Origin: Hyphomicrobiales bacterium
GTDB taxonomy: Bacteria; Pseudomonadota; Alphaproteobacteria; Rhizobiales; Rhizobiaceae
Direction: 5' to 3'
Assembly (NCBI GenBank): GCA_900468625.1
Contig: UBUL01000027.1
Span: 99,292 to 163,291 of the forward strand
Length of the DNA stretch: 64,000 bases
Shown here: positions 33,541-43,043 of the stretch, piece by piece
Position numbering within the stretch: position 1 is the stretch's first letter
Layout of the letters: each line of letters starts with the position of its first letter
Notes under the pieces: generated by a model
What the model was told of the DNA's origin: nothing
The model's input: only the letters and a program-made list of their open reading frames with translations
Databases searched by the model: none
Made by a program: the position numbers and the translations under genes

Positions 33541-34783
33541 TGGCGCGCATCCGATCGATGTACCAGGTTGCAAACTTATCGAGATTGGTTTCCGAAAAGC
33601 GCGAATAGGGACCCGGCTGGTAAGCGGGATCGAGAGCCCCCGCATGCGAGCGCGCGACGAGGCTCGCATCTTGATCCGTGGTCGCGATCCAGACATCCGT
33701 CAACTTGTCGAGATCGTAGTCGACCCCTTCCACGGCATCCTTGTGCACGAGCCATTTGGTCCTGACCAGGGTCTTGCCAGCCGACAAGGGTATGACGATT
33801 GCTACCACGGCGTGGTCGCCCATGAAATGGTTCCAGCTATTGTGACCCCACAGATGCGTGTCACCCAGATCCTTTCGCGTCATCTGTCCGAGCAATTTCG
33901 AGGATGCTGCCGTAGCGTCATGCGTCTGGGATTCGCCGGCTCCGGAGATGATCAGGCGCTGGGTCCTGAAGTTGGTCGCACAATCGACAAGCTGCTCGAC
34001 GGCGGCGGACGGATATCCATCGGCCTCCCAGGCCGCGGTACGCTGTTCATAAAGCCGGAAGTGTTCTTCGGCCTGGGCGCGATCATCAGGGCTCAGAGCT
34101 TCGGGATCGAAACCGAAATCGAGATCGACGAACGACACGCAGAGTTCGGGATGGTTTGCGGAACAGTGATAGCACTCACGATTGTTTTCCATCGTGAGCT
34201 TCCAATTGCCGTCTTCAATGACGTCGGTCTGATAGGCCACTTTCGCATTTCTGATGTCATAGGGCGCCAGTCGTTCCGCCACGGTCTTTTCCAGCAGGGA
34301 AATATCCTCCGGCGGATTGTCGGAGAGACAGACGTAGATGAGCCCGCCGATCGATTTGAACGCGACGGGTTTCAGGCTGTGGCACTCTTTGTCGAACTCC
34401 TTGCCCATATGCGGCGCATAGCTCAGTTCGCCGGTCAATTCGTAAGTCCAGGTGTGGTAGGGGCAGACGAGCTTCGAGATGATCGTCTTGCCCGCATCGA
34501 GGAGACGCGAACCGCGATGGCGACAGACATTGTGCAGAACCCGAATCTCGTTGTCGTCGTCACGCAGGAGGATCAGGCTCGTCTTGCCGATGTCGATGAC
34601 CGTAGCGTCGCCGGCTTCCGGTACATCGCATTCCAGCCCGACGCAAATCCAGTGCCTATGAAAGAACACATCCATATCCGCGTCGAAGACGTCTTCGCGC
34701 GTATAGAGGCCGGCCGGTAGCGAATACCCGTCCGTGCGCGCGTCGAGTAATGCCGAAATTGACGAAGGAAGCCTGTTTAGCAT
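33530..34783 (-). CDS. stc2: Rieske non-heme iron oxygenase, probable stachydrine (proline betaine) demethylase
   Basis: This 417-residue oxygenase alpha subunit removes an N-methyl group as formaldehyde. The Rieske 2Fe-2S ligands are Cys87, His89, Cys107 and His110 (CRHRG and CPYHTW). The mononuclear iron ligands His206 and His211 lie in NRECYHCSANHPEL, with a carboxylate ligand expected near the C-terminus. With a reductase directly downstream, an StcD-like enzyme and a betaine importer, the best match is Stc2 of Sinorhizobium, which converts proline betaine to N-methylproline. Carnitine or glycine-betaine demethylases are related alternatives. GGGG precedes the ATG. Confidence 0.88.
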   Translation of the reverse strand: MLNRLPSSISALLDARTDGYSLPAGLYTREDVFDADMDVFFHRHWICVGLECDVPEAGDATVIDIGKTSLILLRDDDNEIRVLHNVCRHRGSRLLDAGKTIISKLVCPYHTWTYELTGELSYAPHMGKEFDKECHSLKPVAFKSIGGLIYVCLSDNPPEDISLLEKTVAERLAPYDIRNAKVAYQTDVIEDGNWKLTMENNRECYHCSANHPELCVSFVDLDFGFDPEALSPDDRAQAEEHFRLYEQRTAAWEADGYPSAAVEQLVDCATNFRTQRLIISGAGESQTHDATAASSKLLGQMTRKDLGDTHLWGHNSWNHFMGDHAVVAIVIPLSAGKTLVRTKWLVHKDAVEGVDYDLDKLTDVWIATTDQDASLVARSHAGALDPAYQPGPYSRFSETNLDKFATWYIDRMRANGY

Positions 34784-34891
34784 GAGTACCCCTTATGCTT
34801 TAATCTCAGCAGGGTGCGCTTGTCCCGTTGCGCTTTCAACGGCATTAATTCTCAAGTTCGCATAATGAAAACTCATGAATGGAGATGACGA

Positions 34892-35779
34892 ATGCGGTTT
34901 CGGAGGCGTTTGCCGTCATTGACGGGGCTGCTGATGCTGGAAGCGGTTCTCCGGCATAAAAGCTTCACGGCCGCCGCCGGAGAGCTTGATGTCACCCAGG
35001 CGGCGGTCAGCCGGCAGATCGCTTTGCTCGAGGATGAACTTGGTCAGCCGATGTTCCTGCGCAAACACAGGGCAATCGAACCGACGGCCGCCTGCCTCAC
35101 GCTGGGTTCGTCGCTGGCCCAGAGTTTTGCCAATATTGTCGACGCGATCGAGGCGATCAAAGCCTCGTCGCAGGACGTGGTTACCATAGGCGCGACGGTT
35201 GCTTTCTCATCCTTCTGGCTGCTTCCGCGACTGGCCGATTTTCGCGATCGCAATCCCGGCATACAAATCAGGGTTATTTCGCAGGACACAAAGATCGATC
35301 TCGACAGCGGTGAGGTCGATATCCTTATCCGATATGGTTTGCCGCCGTTCAATGACGGAACGGTCATTGCATCTCGCGGCGATGTTATCGTCCCGGTCTG
35401 CTCGCCGGAATATTTCAAACGACGCATTGCCGGTCCCTTGTCGGAGAAGGACGATTTCATCGAGACCGATGCGGTCGATCGGTCCTGGCTCTCCTGGACA
35501 CATTGGCTCGCCAAATCGGGAGCGGCATTTGAAGCAAGACCCTCGCTCCGCTTCAATCACTATACAGAAACGATCTTTGCGGCACGTGCGGGCCAGGGCG
35601 TTGCCCTTGGCTGGAGCGCACTCGTCCAGACATTCCTGGACGATGGAACTCTCGTCGCTCTCGACGATTCCAAGCTGATGGACGAGGGGCGCTACAACGT
35701 CTTGCTCCCCTTGAAGGCGAGGCGAACGATGGCGGGCGATCAGGCTGCAGCCTGGCTGACGGCCGTGCTGCACGGCTAG
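34892..35779 (+). CDS. LysR-family regulator (GcvA-like)
   Basis: This 295-residue regulator has an N-terminal winged helix (about residues 12-70, with SFTAAAGELDVTQAAVSRQIALLE split over the recognition helix) and a LysR effector domain. The start is supported by GGAGATGACG. It is divergent from the Rieske demethylase gene across 108 bases, the standard layout for a LysR protein controlling its neighbour. The C-terminal part resembles the GcvA/AmpR branch. The effector is probably stachydrine or N-methylproline, which is inference from context. It gives the stachydrine region a second regulator besides TetR. Confidence 0.9.
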   Translation: MRFRRRLPSLTGLLMLEAVLRHKSFTAAAGELDVTQAAVSRQIALLEDELGQPMFLRKHRAIEPTAACLTLGSSLAQSFANIVDAIEAIKASSQDVVTIGATVAFSSFWLLPRLADFRDRNPGIQIRVISQDTKIDLDSGEVDILIRYGLPPFNDGTVIASRGDVIVPVCSPEYFKRRIAGPLSEKDDFIETDAVDRSWLSWTHWLAKSGAAFEARPSLRFNHYTETIFAARAGQGVALGWSALVQTFLDDGTLVALDDSKLMDEGRYNVLLPLKARRTMAGDQAAAWLTAVLHG

Positions 35780-35981
35780 CTCGCCGCATGCGTGGTTCCG
35801 CTCGCTGAGGTCGCCGCGAATACCGGCGGTCAGTGTCGTCTTCTTAATAAGACGCGCCACCTCGGCTTGTATTGTTGCGGCGTGGCGGAGCGGCGATCGG
35901 CCGTCTTTCGTATGTCTTGTGGGTATGGACAAGGCTCCGAAAATCCGACTGCAGGCGTCCGGCAACGTACTTGCCTCACGA

Positions 35982-37625
35982 TTATGTCTTGGTCTGCTGG
36001 ATCAGCTTTCGGCAGGCGCGGATCGTCAATGCCATGACGGTGAGCGTCGTGCCCGCGATGCCGCTGCCGGGAAAAGCGCTGGCGTCGGTGACGACGACGT
36101 TCGGAACATCCCAAATCTGATTGTAGGCGTTGAGCACAGAGTTTCCGGGGTCGTTCCCCATGCGCGCGCCGCCGGTCTCATGGATCGCAGCGCCCATGCA
36201 CATGGTCTTGCGGAACCACTTTCGGAACATGAAGCGGCTGAAGGGATCAGCATCGGGAAAGGCGCCGCGCCCCATTTCCTTGAGGCCGGTGGGGGAGCCG
36301 ATGAATTCCAGATCTCCGCCGACGCCGCGCACCATGTCGACAAGCACATCCTCCTGCTGGCGCAGCAGCGCGCGCTCCTCCTCGCCCATGACGCAGCGGA
36401 TATGCGGAACGGGAATTCCCCAGGCATCCCTGCGCCTCGTGTCGAGGGTGATGCGGTTGTCCGCATAGGGCAGCATGCGGCCGAAGCCGAAGAACGCCAG
36501 CCGGGCGGGTTGGTTGTCGGGCGTGGGCGCCCGGCCGATGCTGCCTTGATAGTCGAAATCGCCGCGGCCGACGTCACCGGCTCCGAAGCGCGGCATGAAG
36601 ATGCCACCGGAAGGATTGTAAAATGGATCGGTCGGGGCGGAATCGTCGATGGCCCATCCCTTCGCCTTTGAAAAGGAACCGAAGGCAAGGCAGGGCAGCT
36701 GATCCATGAAATAGCGCCCGAGTGCACCGGAGCTGTTGCCAAGTCCCTGCGGGTGGCTGGCGGACGCTGAATTCAGAAGCAGCCGCACGCTTTCGATCGG
36801 CGAGGCAGACAGCACGACAAGGCCGGCGTGGACGGCCTCCATCTTGCCCGTGACGCGGTCGATGAACTCGGCACCCGTGGCCCGGCCCCCATTGCCGTCC
36901 GTCATGATGCGGCGAACGACGGCGTCGTGGCGGATGGTCAGCCGCCCGGTCGCAAGCGCCTCTCTCAACGGCTTAGGCGTACGCTCGGCATCCGGGGCGA
37001 TATAGCGCCAGGAGACGACGTGCCGCTGCGGCCAGCGGCTCTCCACTTCGTTCTTGAAGATCTGTTCGGCCGGCGTCAGCTTTGCCGGACGCGCATAGAT
37101 GCCGTCCGGCAGCGTTTCCACCCCGTCGGGATTGCCGTAAAGCCCGAGGCAGGTTTCTACCTCTTCGTAGTAAGGTACGAGATCGCCATAGCTGACCGGC
37201 CAATCCATGCCCTTGCCGGTTCGCGACCTAATCTTGAAATCATCATCCGTCCAGCGCAGCAACACCCGGCCGAAGCTGTGCAGGCGGCCGCCGCCTTGCC
37301 GGCCACGAATCCAGAGGAAAGGCGCATCCTTCGGAGTCGTATAGGGATTCTTCCGGTCGTTGACGAAGAAATGGCTGAAGCGCTCGGTAAAGAAGGCCGC
37401 ACGTGCCTGTATCGGCTGCCCCTTTGCCGTTGCGCGGGCGCGCTCCCAAATGTTGATGCTGCTGGCGGGCTGTTTCTTGCGCAAAGGATCGAAATCCTTT
37501 TCGCTCACGGCCGGGCCGGCTTCGAGCAAAAGCACCGAGAGGCCCTGAGCGGTCAATTCCTTGGCGGCAAAGGAGCCGGCAGCGCCCGAACCGATGACCA
37601 GCGCATCATAAATAGTCTGAGACAT
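35982..37625 (-). CDS. GMC-family FAD oxidoreductase
   Basis: This 547-residue flavoprotein of the glucose-methanol-choline family has an N-terminal FAD motif GSGAAGSFAAKEL and a C-terminal GMC_oxred_C domain with AIHETGGARMG and ASAFPGSGIAGTTLTVMAL. It lacks a signal peptide, so it is probably cytoplasmic. It is the last gene of a sugar operon (epimerase, binding protein, two permeases, ATPase, this enzyme). Relatives oxidise sugars at C3 or polyols, so a keto-sugar route is plausible. Choline dehydrogenase is a less likely alternative. Confidence 0.9.
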   Translation of the reverse strand: MSQTIYDALVIGSGAAGSFAAKELTAQGLSVLLLEAGPAVSEKDFDPLRKKQPASSINIWERARATAKGQPIQARAAFFTERFSHFFVNDRKNPYTTPKDAPFLWIRGRQGGGRLHSFGRVLLRWTDDDFKIRSRTGKGMDWPVSYGDLVPYYEEVETCLGLYGNPDGVETLPDGIYARPAKLTPAEQIFKNEVESRWPQRHVVSWRYIAPDAERTPKPLREALATGRLTIRHDAVVRRIMTDGNGGRATGAEFIDRVTGKMEAVHAGLVVLSASPIESVRLLLNSASASHPQGLGNSSGALGRYFMDQLPCLAFGSFSKAKGWAIDDSAPTDPFYNPSGGIFMPRFGAGDVGRGDFDYQGSIGRAPTPDNQPARLAFFGFGRMLPYADNRITLDTRRRDAWGIPVPHIRCVMGEEERALLRQQEDVLVDMVRGVGGDLEFIGSPTGLKEMGRGAFPDADPFSRFMFRKWFRKTMCMGAAIHETGGARMGNDPGNSVLNAYNQIWDVPNVVVTDASAFPGSGIAGTTLTVMALTIRACRKLIQQTKT

Positions 37626-37642
37626 AGATTTTTCCGTATATT

Positions 37643-38725
37643 TCAGAGACGGACGCCGTCAGCGTCAAAGAGGGAGGCCTTGGCGATATCGAGACCGGGC
37701 GAAATTGTTGTGCCGGGCTGAAGCGTCGTGTCGCCCATGATGCGATAAGAAAGGCTTTGCCCGGCCCAATCGAACCAGACCACCGTGTCGGCGCCCATAG
37801 GCTCGATCACCGAGACGTTGCCTGTAATAGCCGGCAGAGACTCCGTTCCTCGGTCCGGAACGATATGTTCGGGCCGGATGCCCAGCGTGGCCGGACCCGG
37901 CCTGACAGGCGCAAGAAAGGGATAGCCGGCCAGATCGATGGCCAGGCCATTGCTTTCGAAGACCGGCGTCTCGGCCTTGATCGAGATATCACCCTTGATG
38001 AGGTTCATCGCCGGCGCGCCGATGAAACCGGCGACAAAGAGATTTGCGGGGCGGTGATAGATCTCCGACGGGCTTGCAAGCTGCTGGATGACGCCGTCCC
38101 TCATGATGGCGATGCGGTCGGCCAGTGTCAGCGCCTCGACCTGATCGTGGGTGACGTAGATCATCGTGTTGCCGAGGCTCTGATGCAGCTTCTTGATCTC
38201 GACACGCAGCTCGTTGCGGAGCTTGGCGTCGAGATTGGAAAGCGGTTCATCGAACAGGAAGACGTCGACCTCGCGGACGAGCGCCCGGCCGATAGCGACG
38301 CGCTGACGCTGGCCACCCGACAACTCCGAGGGGCGGCGATCGAGGAGCCGATCGAGATGCAGGAGCGATGCGGTGCGGGCGATACGCGCCTCGATCTCCG
38401 GCTTGGGCAGGCCGGCGACGCGCAGGCCGAAGGAGAGATTCCTGCGCACTGTCATGCGCGGGTAAAGCGCATAGGACTGGAAAACCATGCCGATGCCGCG
38501 GTCCTTCGGTTCTTCCCAGGTGACGTTCTTTCCGGAGATCCACATTTCGCCGTCGCGGATATCCTGCAATCCGGCGATCGCATTCAGGAGCGTCGATTTC
38601 CCGCAGCCCGATGGGCCAAGCAGCACGAGAAACTCGCGCGGAGCGATGTCGATGGAGAGCTTCTCGATGACGGTGTGGTCACCATAAGCGATCTTGAGGT
38701 CTTTGACCGATACGGCAGGCTGCAT
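37643..38725 (-). CDS. Sugar ABC transporter ATPase (MsmK/UgpC-like)
   Basis: This 360-residue single-domain ATPase has Walker A GPSGCGKST, signature LSGGQRQRV, Walker B VFLFDEPLSNLD, H-loop THDQVEALTLADR and a C-terminal TOBE/OB region. The start at 38725 has AAGGA 7 bases upstream; the longer frame overlaps the permease. Because MsmK/UgpC-type ATPases are often promiscuous, it could also drive the importer at 45.4-48.6 kb, which has no ATPase of its own. Confidence 0.93.
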   Translation of the reverse strand: MQPAVSVKDLKIAYGDHTVIEKLSIDIAPREFLVLLGPSGCGKSTLLNAIAGLQDIRDGEMWISGKNVTWEEPKDRGIGMVFQSYALYPRMTVRRNLSFGLRVAGLPKPEIEARIARTASLLHLDRLLDRRPSELSGGQRQRVAIGRALVREVDVFLFDEPLSNLDAKLRNELRVEIKKLHQSLGNTMIYVTHDQVEALTLADRIAIMRDGVIQQLASPSEIYHRPANLFVAGFIGAPAMNLIKGDISIKAETPVFESNGLAIDLAGYPFLAPVRPGPATLGIRPEHIVPDRGTESLPAITGNVSVIEPMGADTVVWFDWAGQSLSYRIMGDTTLQPGTTISPGLDIAKASLFDADGVRL

Positions 38726-38729
38726 GGCA

Positions 38730-39617
38730 TTATCCTTTGACGGCGCCGGCTGCGACACCGCGCAGGAACCAGCGGCCGGAGAAGAAATAGATGGCGAGCG
38801 GAACGACGGCGGTCAGGATGGTGGCGGCCATGTTCACATTGTAGGTGCGCTCGCCCATGGTGGTGTTGACGATGTTGTTGAGCTGGACGGTCATCGGCAG
38901 GTTGTCGCGGCCGGCGAAAACCAGGCCGATCAGGAAGTCGTTCCAGATGCCGGTGAACTGGAAGATGGAGGCAACCATCACCATCGGCACCGACATCGGC
39001 AGCATGATCTCGAGGAAAATGCGCCAGAAGCCGGCTCCGTCGACGCGGGCTGCCTTGCAGAGTTCTTCGGGAATGGCGACGAAATAGTTGCGGAACAACA
39101 GTGTGACCAGCGGCAGGCCGAAGATGACGTGAACGAGGACGACGCCGGTCACGGAATTGTAAAGGCTCAGATCGGCAAGCAGCCGCACCAGCGGATAGAG
39201 GAAGATCTGGTAGGGGATCAGGCCGCCGGCCATCAGCAATCCGAACAAAAGGTTCGAGCCTTTCGGCCGCCAGAGCGACAGGGCGTAACCGTTGATCGCC
39301 CCGATGGAAACGGAAATGACGACGGCGGGCACGGTAATCTTGACCGAATTCCAGAAGCCGATCCGCACGCCAAGGCACTGCGTGCCCATGCAGGCGCCCG
39401 ACCAGGCGGTCTTCCAGGCGCTGAAATCAAGGGTGTCGGGCAGCGCGAAGACATGGCCCTGGCGGATTTCGTCCATCGACTTCAGCGAAGTTACGAGCAT
39501 GGTGTAGAGAGGCAAAAGGAAGAACAGTGCGGACAGGATCAGGAAGGCGTAGAGCCCGATCCGGCCGACACTGAGCCTGGACGGTTTGGCGCCACGGGGA
39601 TGGGCAAGGGTCGTCAT
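38730..39617 (-). CDS. Sugar ABC permease (MalG-like)
   Basis: This 295-residue inner-membrane permease has six predicted membrane segments and the EAA-type cytoplasmic loop (EELCKAARVDGAGFWRIFLE) that docks on the ATPase. Its start overlaps the stop of the MalF-like gene as ATGA and has GGAG 7 bases upstream. It forms the channel with that partner, and its stop lies 4 bases before the ATPase start. The substrate is unknown. Confidence 0.92.
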   Translation of the reverse strand: MTTLAHPRGAKPSRLSVGRIGLYAFLILSALFFLLPLYTMLVTSLKSMDEIRQGHVFALPDTLDFSAWKTAWSGACMGTQCLGVRIGFWNSVKITVPAVVISVSIGAINGYALSLWRPKGSNLLFGLLMAGGLIPYQIFLYPLVRLLADLSLYNSVTGVVLVHVIFGLPLVTLLFRNYFVAIPEELCKAARVDGAGFWRIFLEIMLPMSVPMVMVASIFQFTGIWNDFLIGLVFAGRDNLPMTVQLNNIVNTTMGERTYNVNMAATILTAVVPLAIYFFSGRWFLRGVAAGAVKG

Positions 39618-40504
39618 CGGTGTGCTCCCATTCTTCCGGCGCGCATGGCGAGCGCATAGCGGAACGGGGCGACGGCCATGACGACGGAAAGCACCAATAC
39701 GGTTGCACCGGCGCTCGCAAGCCCGAGGTTTTGGCGTTCGAAGAGATTGTCCATGATGAATTTTGCCGGCACTTCGGTCGAGTAGCCAGGGCCGCCGCCC
39801 GTCTGTGCCACGATCAGATCATAGGTCTTGATCACGCCCATGGAGAGCAGCATTCCCGATGCCGCAAGTGCCGGTCCGAGTTGTGGCAATATGATCGAAA
39901 GGTAGATGCGCCAGACCGGTATGCCGTCGATCTGGGCAGCCTTCCACTGTTCTTCGCCGATCCCGCGCATGCCGGCAAGCGCAATGACCATGACGAGCCC
40001 GGCGCCTTGCCAGACACCGGCGAAGACCACCGTGTAGATCGCCATGTCGCGATTGACGATCCAGTCGAAGACGAAGCCTTGCCAGCCGAGTGCCCGCACG
40101 GTTGCCTGAATGCCGAGCGCGGGGTTCAGCATCCATTGCCAGATCAATCCCGTAACCACGAAGGACATGGCGTAGGGATAGAGGAAGATGGTGCGGAACA
40201 TGCTTTCGAACCGCACCTTGCGGTCGAGGGCTGCTGCCAGAACGAAGCCAAGGGCGAGGCATCCTCCAACATAGAGAACACCGAAGATCAGCACATTCTC
40301 CAGCGAAGCGAGCCAGCGCGAGTTTTTAAACAGCCTGGCGTATTGCGCAAAGCCGACATAGTTGGATGACGGGAAGATCGTCGAATCCGTAAACGACAGG
40401 CGGACGGACCAGATCATGGTGCCGATATAGACGAGGATCGCGGCGATCCATGTCGGCAAGAGTGCAAAGGTCGCAGCCAGGGAACGTCTGCGCTTGGCTC
40501 GCAT
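39614..40504 (-). CDS. Sugar ABC permease (MalF-like)
   Basis: This 296-residue permease has six membrane segments and the EAA loop EEQWKAAQIDGIPVWRIYLS. It is coupled to the MalG-like gene by a 4-base overlap and follows the binding-protein gene by 72 bases. It lacks the large periplasmic loop of enteric MalF, as usual for monosaccharide or small oligosaccharide systems of this class. Confidence 0.92.
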   Translation of the reverse strand: MRAKRRRSLAATFALLPTWIAAILVYIGTMIWSVRLSFTDSTIFPSSNYVGFAQYARLFKNSRWLASLENVLIFGVLYVGGCLALGFVLAAALDRKVRFESMFRTIFLYPYAMSFVVTGLIWQWMLNPALGIQATVRALGWQGFVFDWIVNRDMAIYTVVFAGVWQGAGLVMVIALAGMRGIGEEQWKAAQIDGIPVWRIYLSIILPQLGPALAASGMLLSMGVIKTYDLIVAQTGGGPGYSTEVPAKFIMDNLFERQNLGLASAGATVLVLSVVMAVAPFRYALAMRAGRMGAHR

Positions 40505-40576
40505 GGGTAAACTCTTTCAAAGCGATGGAGGGAGCCGATCGGCAATCATGGTGTCGACCGGCTCGAAATAAAGGCG

Positions 40577-41809
40577 CTATTCGAAGATGGCGAAAAACTT
40601 CTCCGCAGCCGCTGCGCTATCCTCCGAGGGGTTGCTCCAGAACTCGTCGACGAAGTCGTTGAGCGCGCCTGCCTGCTGCGGCGAGAGGATCAGCGCCTGA
40701 TCCGGAACGATCTTGCCCGCGCCCATCAGTTCGAGGCCCATCTGCGCGCAAATGTCGAGCTTCGATTTGTCGACGTCGGTGCGTATCGGCACCGAGCCCT
40801 TCTTCAGCGAAAAGGCGACCTGCACTGCTGGATCCATCGCGACCTCGGCCAGCAGCGCCTGGCCGTTTTGCGATGCCGCATCGGCGATCTTCGGGAAGGA
40901 GAAGGAGTCGGCGACATAGACCATGCCGGGAGATTGCGGCGCAAGCATGCAGCCATAATCCTTGCCGAGCTCTTTGCCGGCCGCGACGAATTCGCCCTTG
41001 GCCCAGTCGCCCATGAACTGCACGCCGGCCTTGCCGGTGATGACCATCGCCGTCGCATCGTTCCAGTTGCGCCCCGCGGCCCCCTCGTCGACATAGGCGC
41101 GCAGCTTGCCGAGAATATCGAGCGTCTTCGTCACGCTTTTGACGGATGCGTCGCTTTTATCCTTGTCGACATAGATCTTGAGGAAGCCGTCCATGCCCGC
41201 CTGCGTCAGCAGGATCATGTTGAAGACCTTGGATTCCTGCCAGGACTGGCCGCCCCAGGCAACCGGCTGAATGCCGGCGGCCTTGAGCTTGTCGAGGGAG
41301 GCGAAGAATTCATCCCAGTTTTTGGGCTCGCCGTTCACGCCGGCCTTGGCGAAAGCATCCTTGGAGTAGAAGACCCAGCTTTCGCCGTGGGCACCGGTGG
41401 GCGAGAGATAGACCTGGCCATTATAGGTAATGAGGTCATGGATCGATTTCGGCAGAACCTCCGCCCAGTTGCCAGCCTTCGCGATATCGTCGATCGGGCG
41501 CAGCAGGCCTTGGCTGACGAAATCGGCATTGGCAAGGCCGATCACCGCCTGCTTTGCTGCCGGCGGATCGCCGGCGACCAGCCGGTTCTGGAAGGCGGCG
41601 TCGGCCGCACCGAAACCGGCGATGGACGAGTCCTTCCAGACCCCGCCGCGCTTTTCGAATTCCCGCTTGATGACATCGAGGGCAGCGGCTTCGCTGCCCG
41701 ATGTCCAGGATGTCATGACTTCCGCCTTTGCCTTGTGTTCGGCATGGGCGGGAGCCGAGGCTGCCGCAAGGGCTGCTCCGACCACAAGCAATTTCATCGT
41801 ATTCTTCAT
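40577..41809 (-). CDS. Family 1 extracellular sugar-binding protein
   Basis: This 410-residue periplasmic binding protein has a signal peptide (residues 1-23, APAHA-EH). The mature part has features of glucose/oligosaccharide-binding proteins, such as GGQSWQESKVFNMILLTQAG and VQFMGDWAKGEF. It is the second gene of the operon, after the epimerase, and is encoded with matching permeases and ATPase. The ligand is a sugar by family; nothing more specific can be read. Confidence 0.92.
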   Translation of the reverse strand: MKNTMKLLVVGAALAAASAPAHAEHKAKAEVMTSWTSGSEAAALDVIKREFEKRGGVWKDSSIAGFGAADAAFQNRLVAGDPPAAKQAVIGLANADFVSQGLLRPIDDIAKAGNWAEVLPKSIHDLITYNGQVYLSPTGAHGESWVFYSKDAFAKAGVNGEPKNWDEFFASLDKLKAAGIQPVAWGGQSWQESKVFNMILLTQAGMDGFLKIYVDKDKSDASVKSVTKTLDILGKLRAYVDEGAAGRNWNDATAMVITGKAGVQFMGDWAKGEFVAAGKELGKDYGCMLAPQSPGMVYVADSFSFPKIADAASQNGQALLAEVAMDPAVQVAFSLKKGSVPIRTDVDKSKLDICAQMGLELMGAGKIVPDQALILSPQQAGALNDFVDEFWSNPSEDSAAAAEKFFAIFE

Positions 41810-41867
41810 TGTTCCACCTCTTCAAGAAGGCCCTCTTTGCGGGGCCATTGGTTTTCAGATCATGCAA

Positions 41868-42821
41868 TCAGCGATAGATCGGCAGCAATGCCTGCCGTAC
41901 CAGCGTCAGGCCGTTGGCGATGTCGCCGACGGGATCGGGCGCGGCGTCCAGCTCCAGAATGGCCCAGCCTTCATAGACACGCTCGCGCAGCAGCCTGATC
42001 CAGCCCGCCCAATCGACGCGGCCGAGCCCGAAGCCGCAGAAATAGGGACGATGACGATCATGAATATATTCGTCGATCGGCGTGTCGGCCGGCATCGGTC
42101 CAAGCGCGTCCTTCCAATGGGCGATGATGACCCGTTCGTGATGGCGGTCGACGACAGCAAGCGGATCGGACCCGGCGACGATGATATGGGCGGTGTCCGG
42201 GCACATGTGGACATAGGCGGGGTCCGTCAGCAGCATCAGGAGATCGACGTCGCGGGAGGCGGCAAAGATCGAATGCGCCTCTGTGTGAACCGCAAGACGC
42301 ACGCCCTTGGCGTAGAGGATCGCGCCGAGGCGGTTGAGGAAATCGGCGATCTTGCGGGCCTGCTCGAAATCGAAGAACCGAACCGGCTGAGCGCCTGGCG
42401 TCTGGCGCAGCGGTGCGCCGATGACCATGATATCGCTGCCGCAGGCCTTGAGAAATGCGGCATATTTCTCCGCTTTGTCAATGATGGCTGCCTGTGCCGA
42501 CGCTTCGGTGAAATCGCCGGCCGCCTCGAGTTCGGCAAAGAAGCCGCTCGCCAATATGAGGCCGCGTCTGGAAAGCTCGCTTGCGAAGGCCTCGACCGAT
42601 CCATAGGTTTTCGTCGCATCCTGCCAGTTGAAGGGCGAGAAGGTCAGCTCGACGCCGGTGACGCCCGATGCCTCAACGGCATCGAGGATCTTGTCCCAGA
42701 AGGCGCGGGGTTCGCTGCGGGAAAGCGCGATTATGCCGTCGTAGTCCTCGACGCCCCAGAAGCCGGGATGAAAGAAGGTGACGAGATCCACGCCAAAGCG
42801 AAGCCGTTCGGTCGAGCTCAT
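41868..42821 (-). CDS. Xylose-isomerase-like TIM-barrel sugar epimerase/isomerase
   Basis: This 317-residue protein of the AP-endonuclease-2/sugar phosphate isomerase superfamily (IolE/hexulose-phosphate type) has conserved metal-site-like acidic and His residues (LAVHTEAHS, HMCPDTAHI, IAHWKDA, AILELD). It is the first gene of the LacI-controlled operon and precedes a sugar importer and a GMC oxidoreductase. With the oxidoreductase it could isomerise or cleave a keto-sugar, as members of this fold do. It is not a classic xylose isomerase. Confidence 0.82.
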   Translation of the reverse strand: MSSTERLRFGVDLVTFFHPGFWGVEDYDGIIALSRSEPRAFWDKILDAVEASGVTGVELTFSPFNWQDATKTYGSVEAFASELSRRGLILASGFFAELEAAGDFTEASAQAAIIDKAEKYAAFLKACGSDIMVIGAPLRQTPGAQPVRFFDFEQARKIADFLNRLGAILYAKGVRLAVHTEAHSIFAASRDVDLLMLLTDPAYVHMCPDTAHIIVAGSDPLAVVDRHHERVIIAHWKDALGPMPADTPIDEYIHDRHRPYFCGFGLGRVDWAGWIRLLRERVYEGWAILELDAAPDPVGDIANGLTLVRQALLPIYR

Positions 42822-42911
42822 GATGCTGTCCGTTCTCGAGGGTAGGGATCATCATCCACGGAGTCCACCCCGAGATGATTAATCCAATAATGATTTCAAT
42901 ATGCTATCGTT

Positions 42912-42927
42912 TGGCAAACGTTTGCCA
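42912..42927. promoter_or_regulatory. Putative LacI operator A
   Basis: TGGCAAACGTTTGCCA is a perfect 16-base palindrome with the central CG typical of LacI/GalR sites. It lies between the divergent epimerase operon and the LacI gene, 91 bases from the epimerase start. Confidence 0.8.
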
Positions 42928-42970
42928 TAACTTGATAGTAGACAAGTCGTTTCCATATGCAAGCGATTTT

Positions 42971-42986
42971 TGGCAAACGTTTGCTA
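42971..42986. promoter_or_regulatory. Putative LacI operator B
   Basis: TGGCAAACGTTTGCTA repeats operator A with one arm change, 59 bases away and closer to the LacI gene. The spacing of nearly six helical turns would allow looping between two dimers. Confidence 0.8.
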
Positions 42987-43043
42987 TGCAGAAGGGATTG
43001 CCGTAGCATCCGACGCGGCAGGGATCGGGAAGGAAACAAAAAA

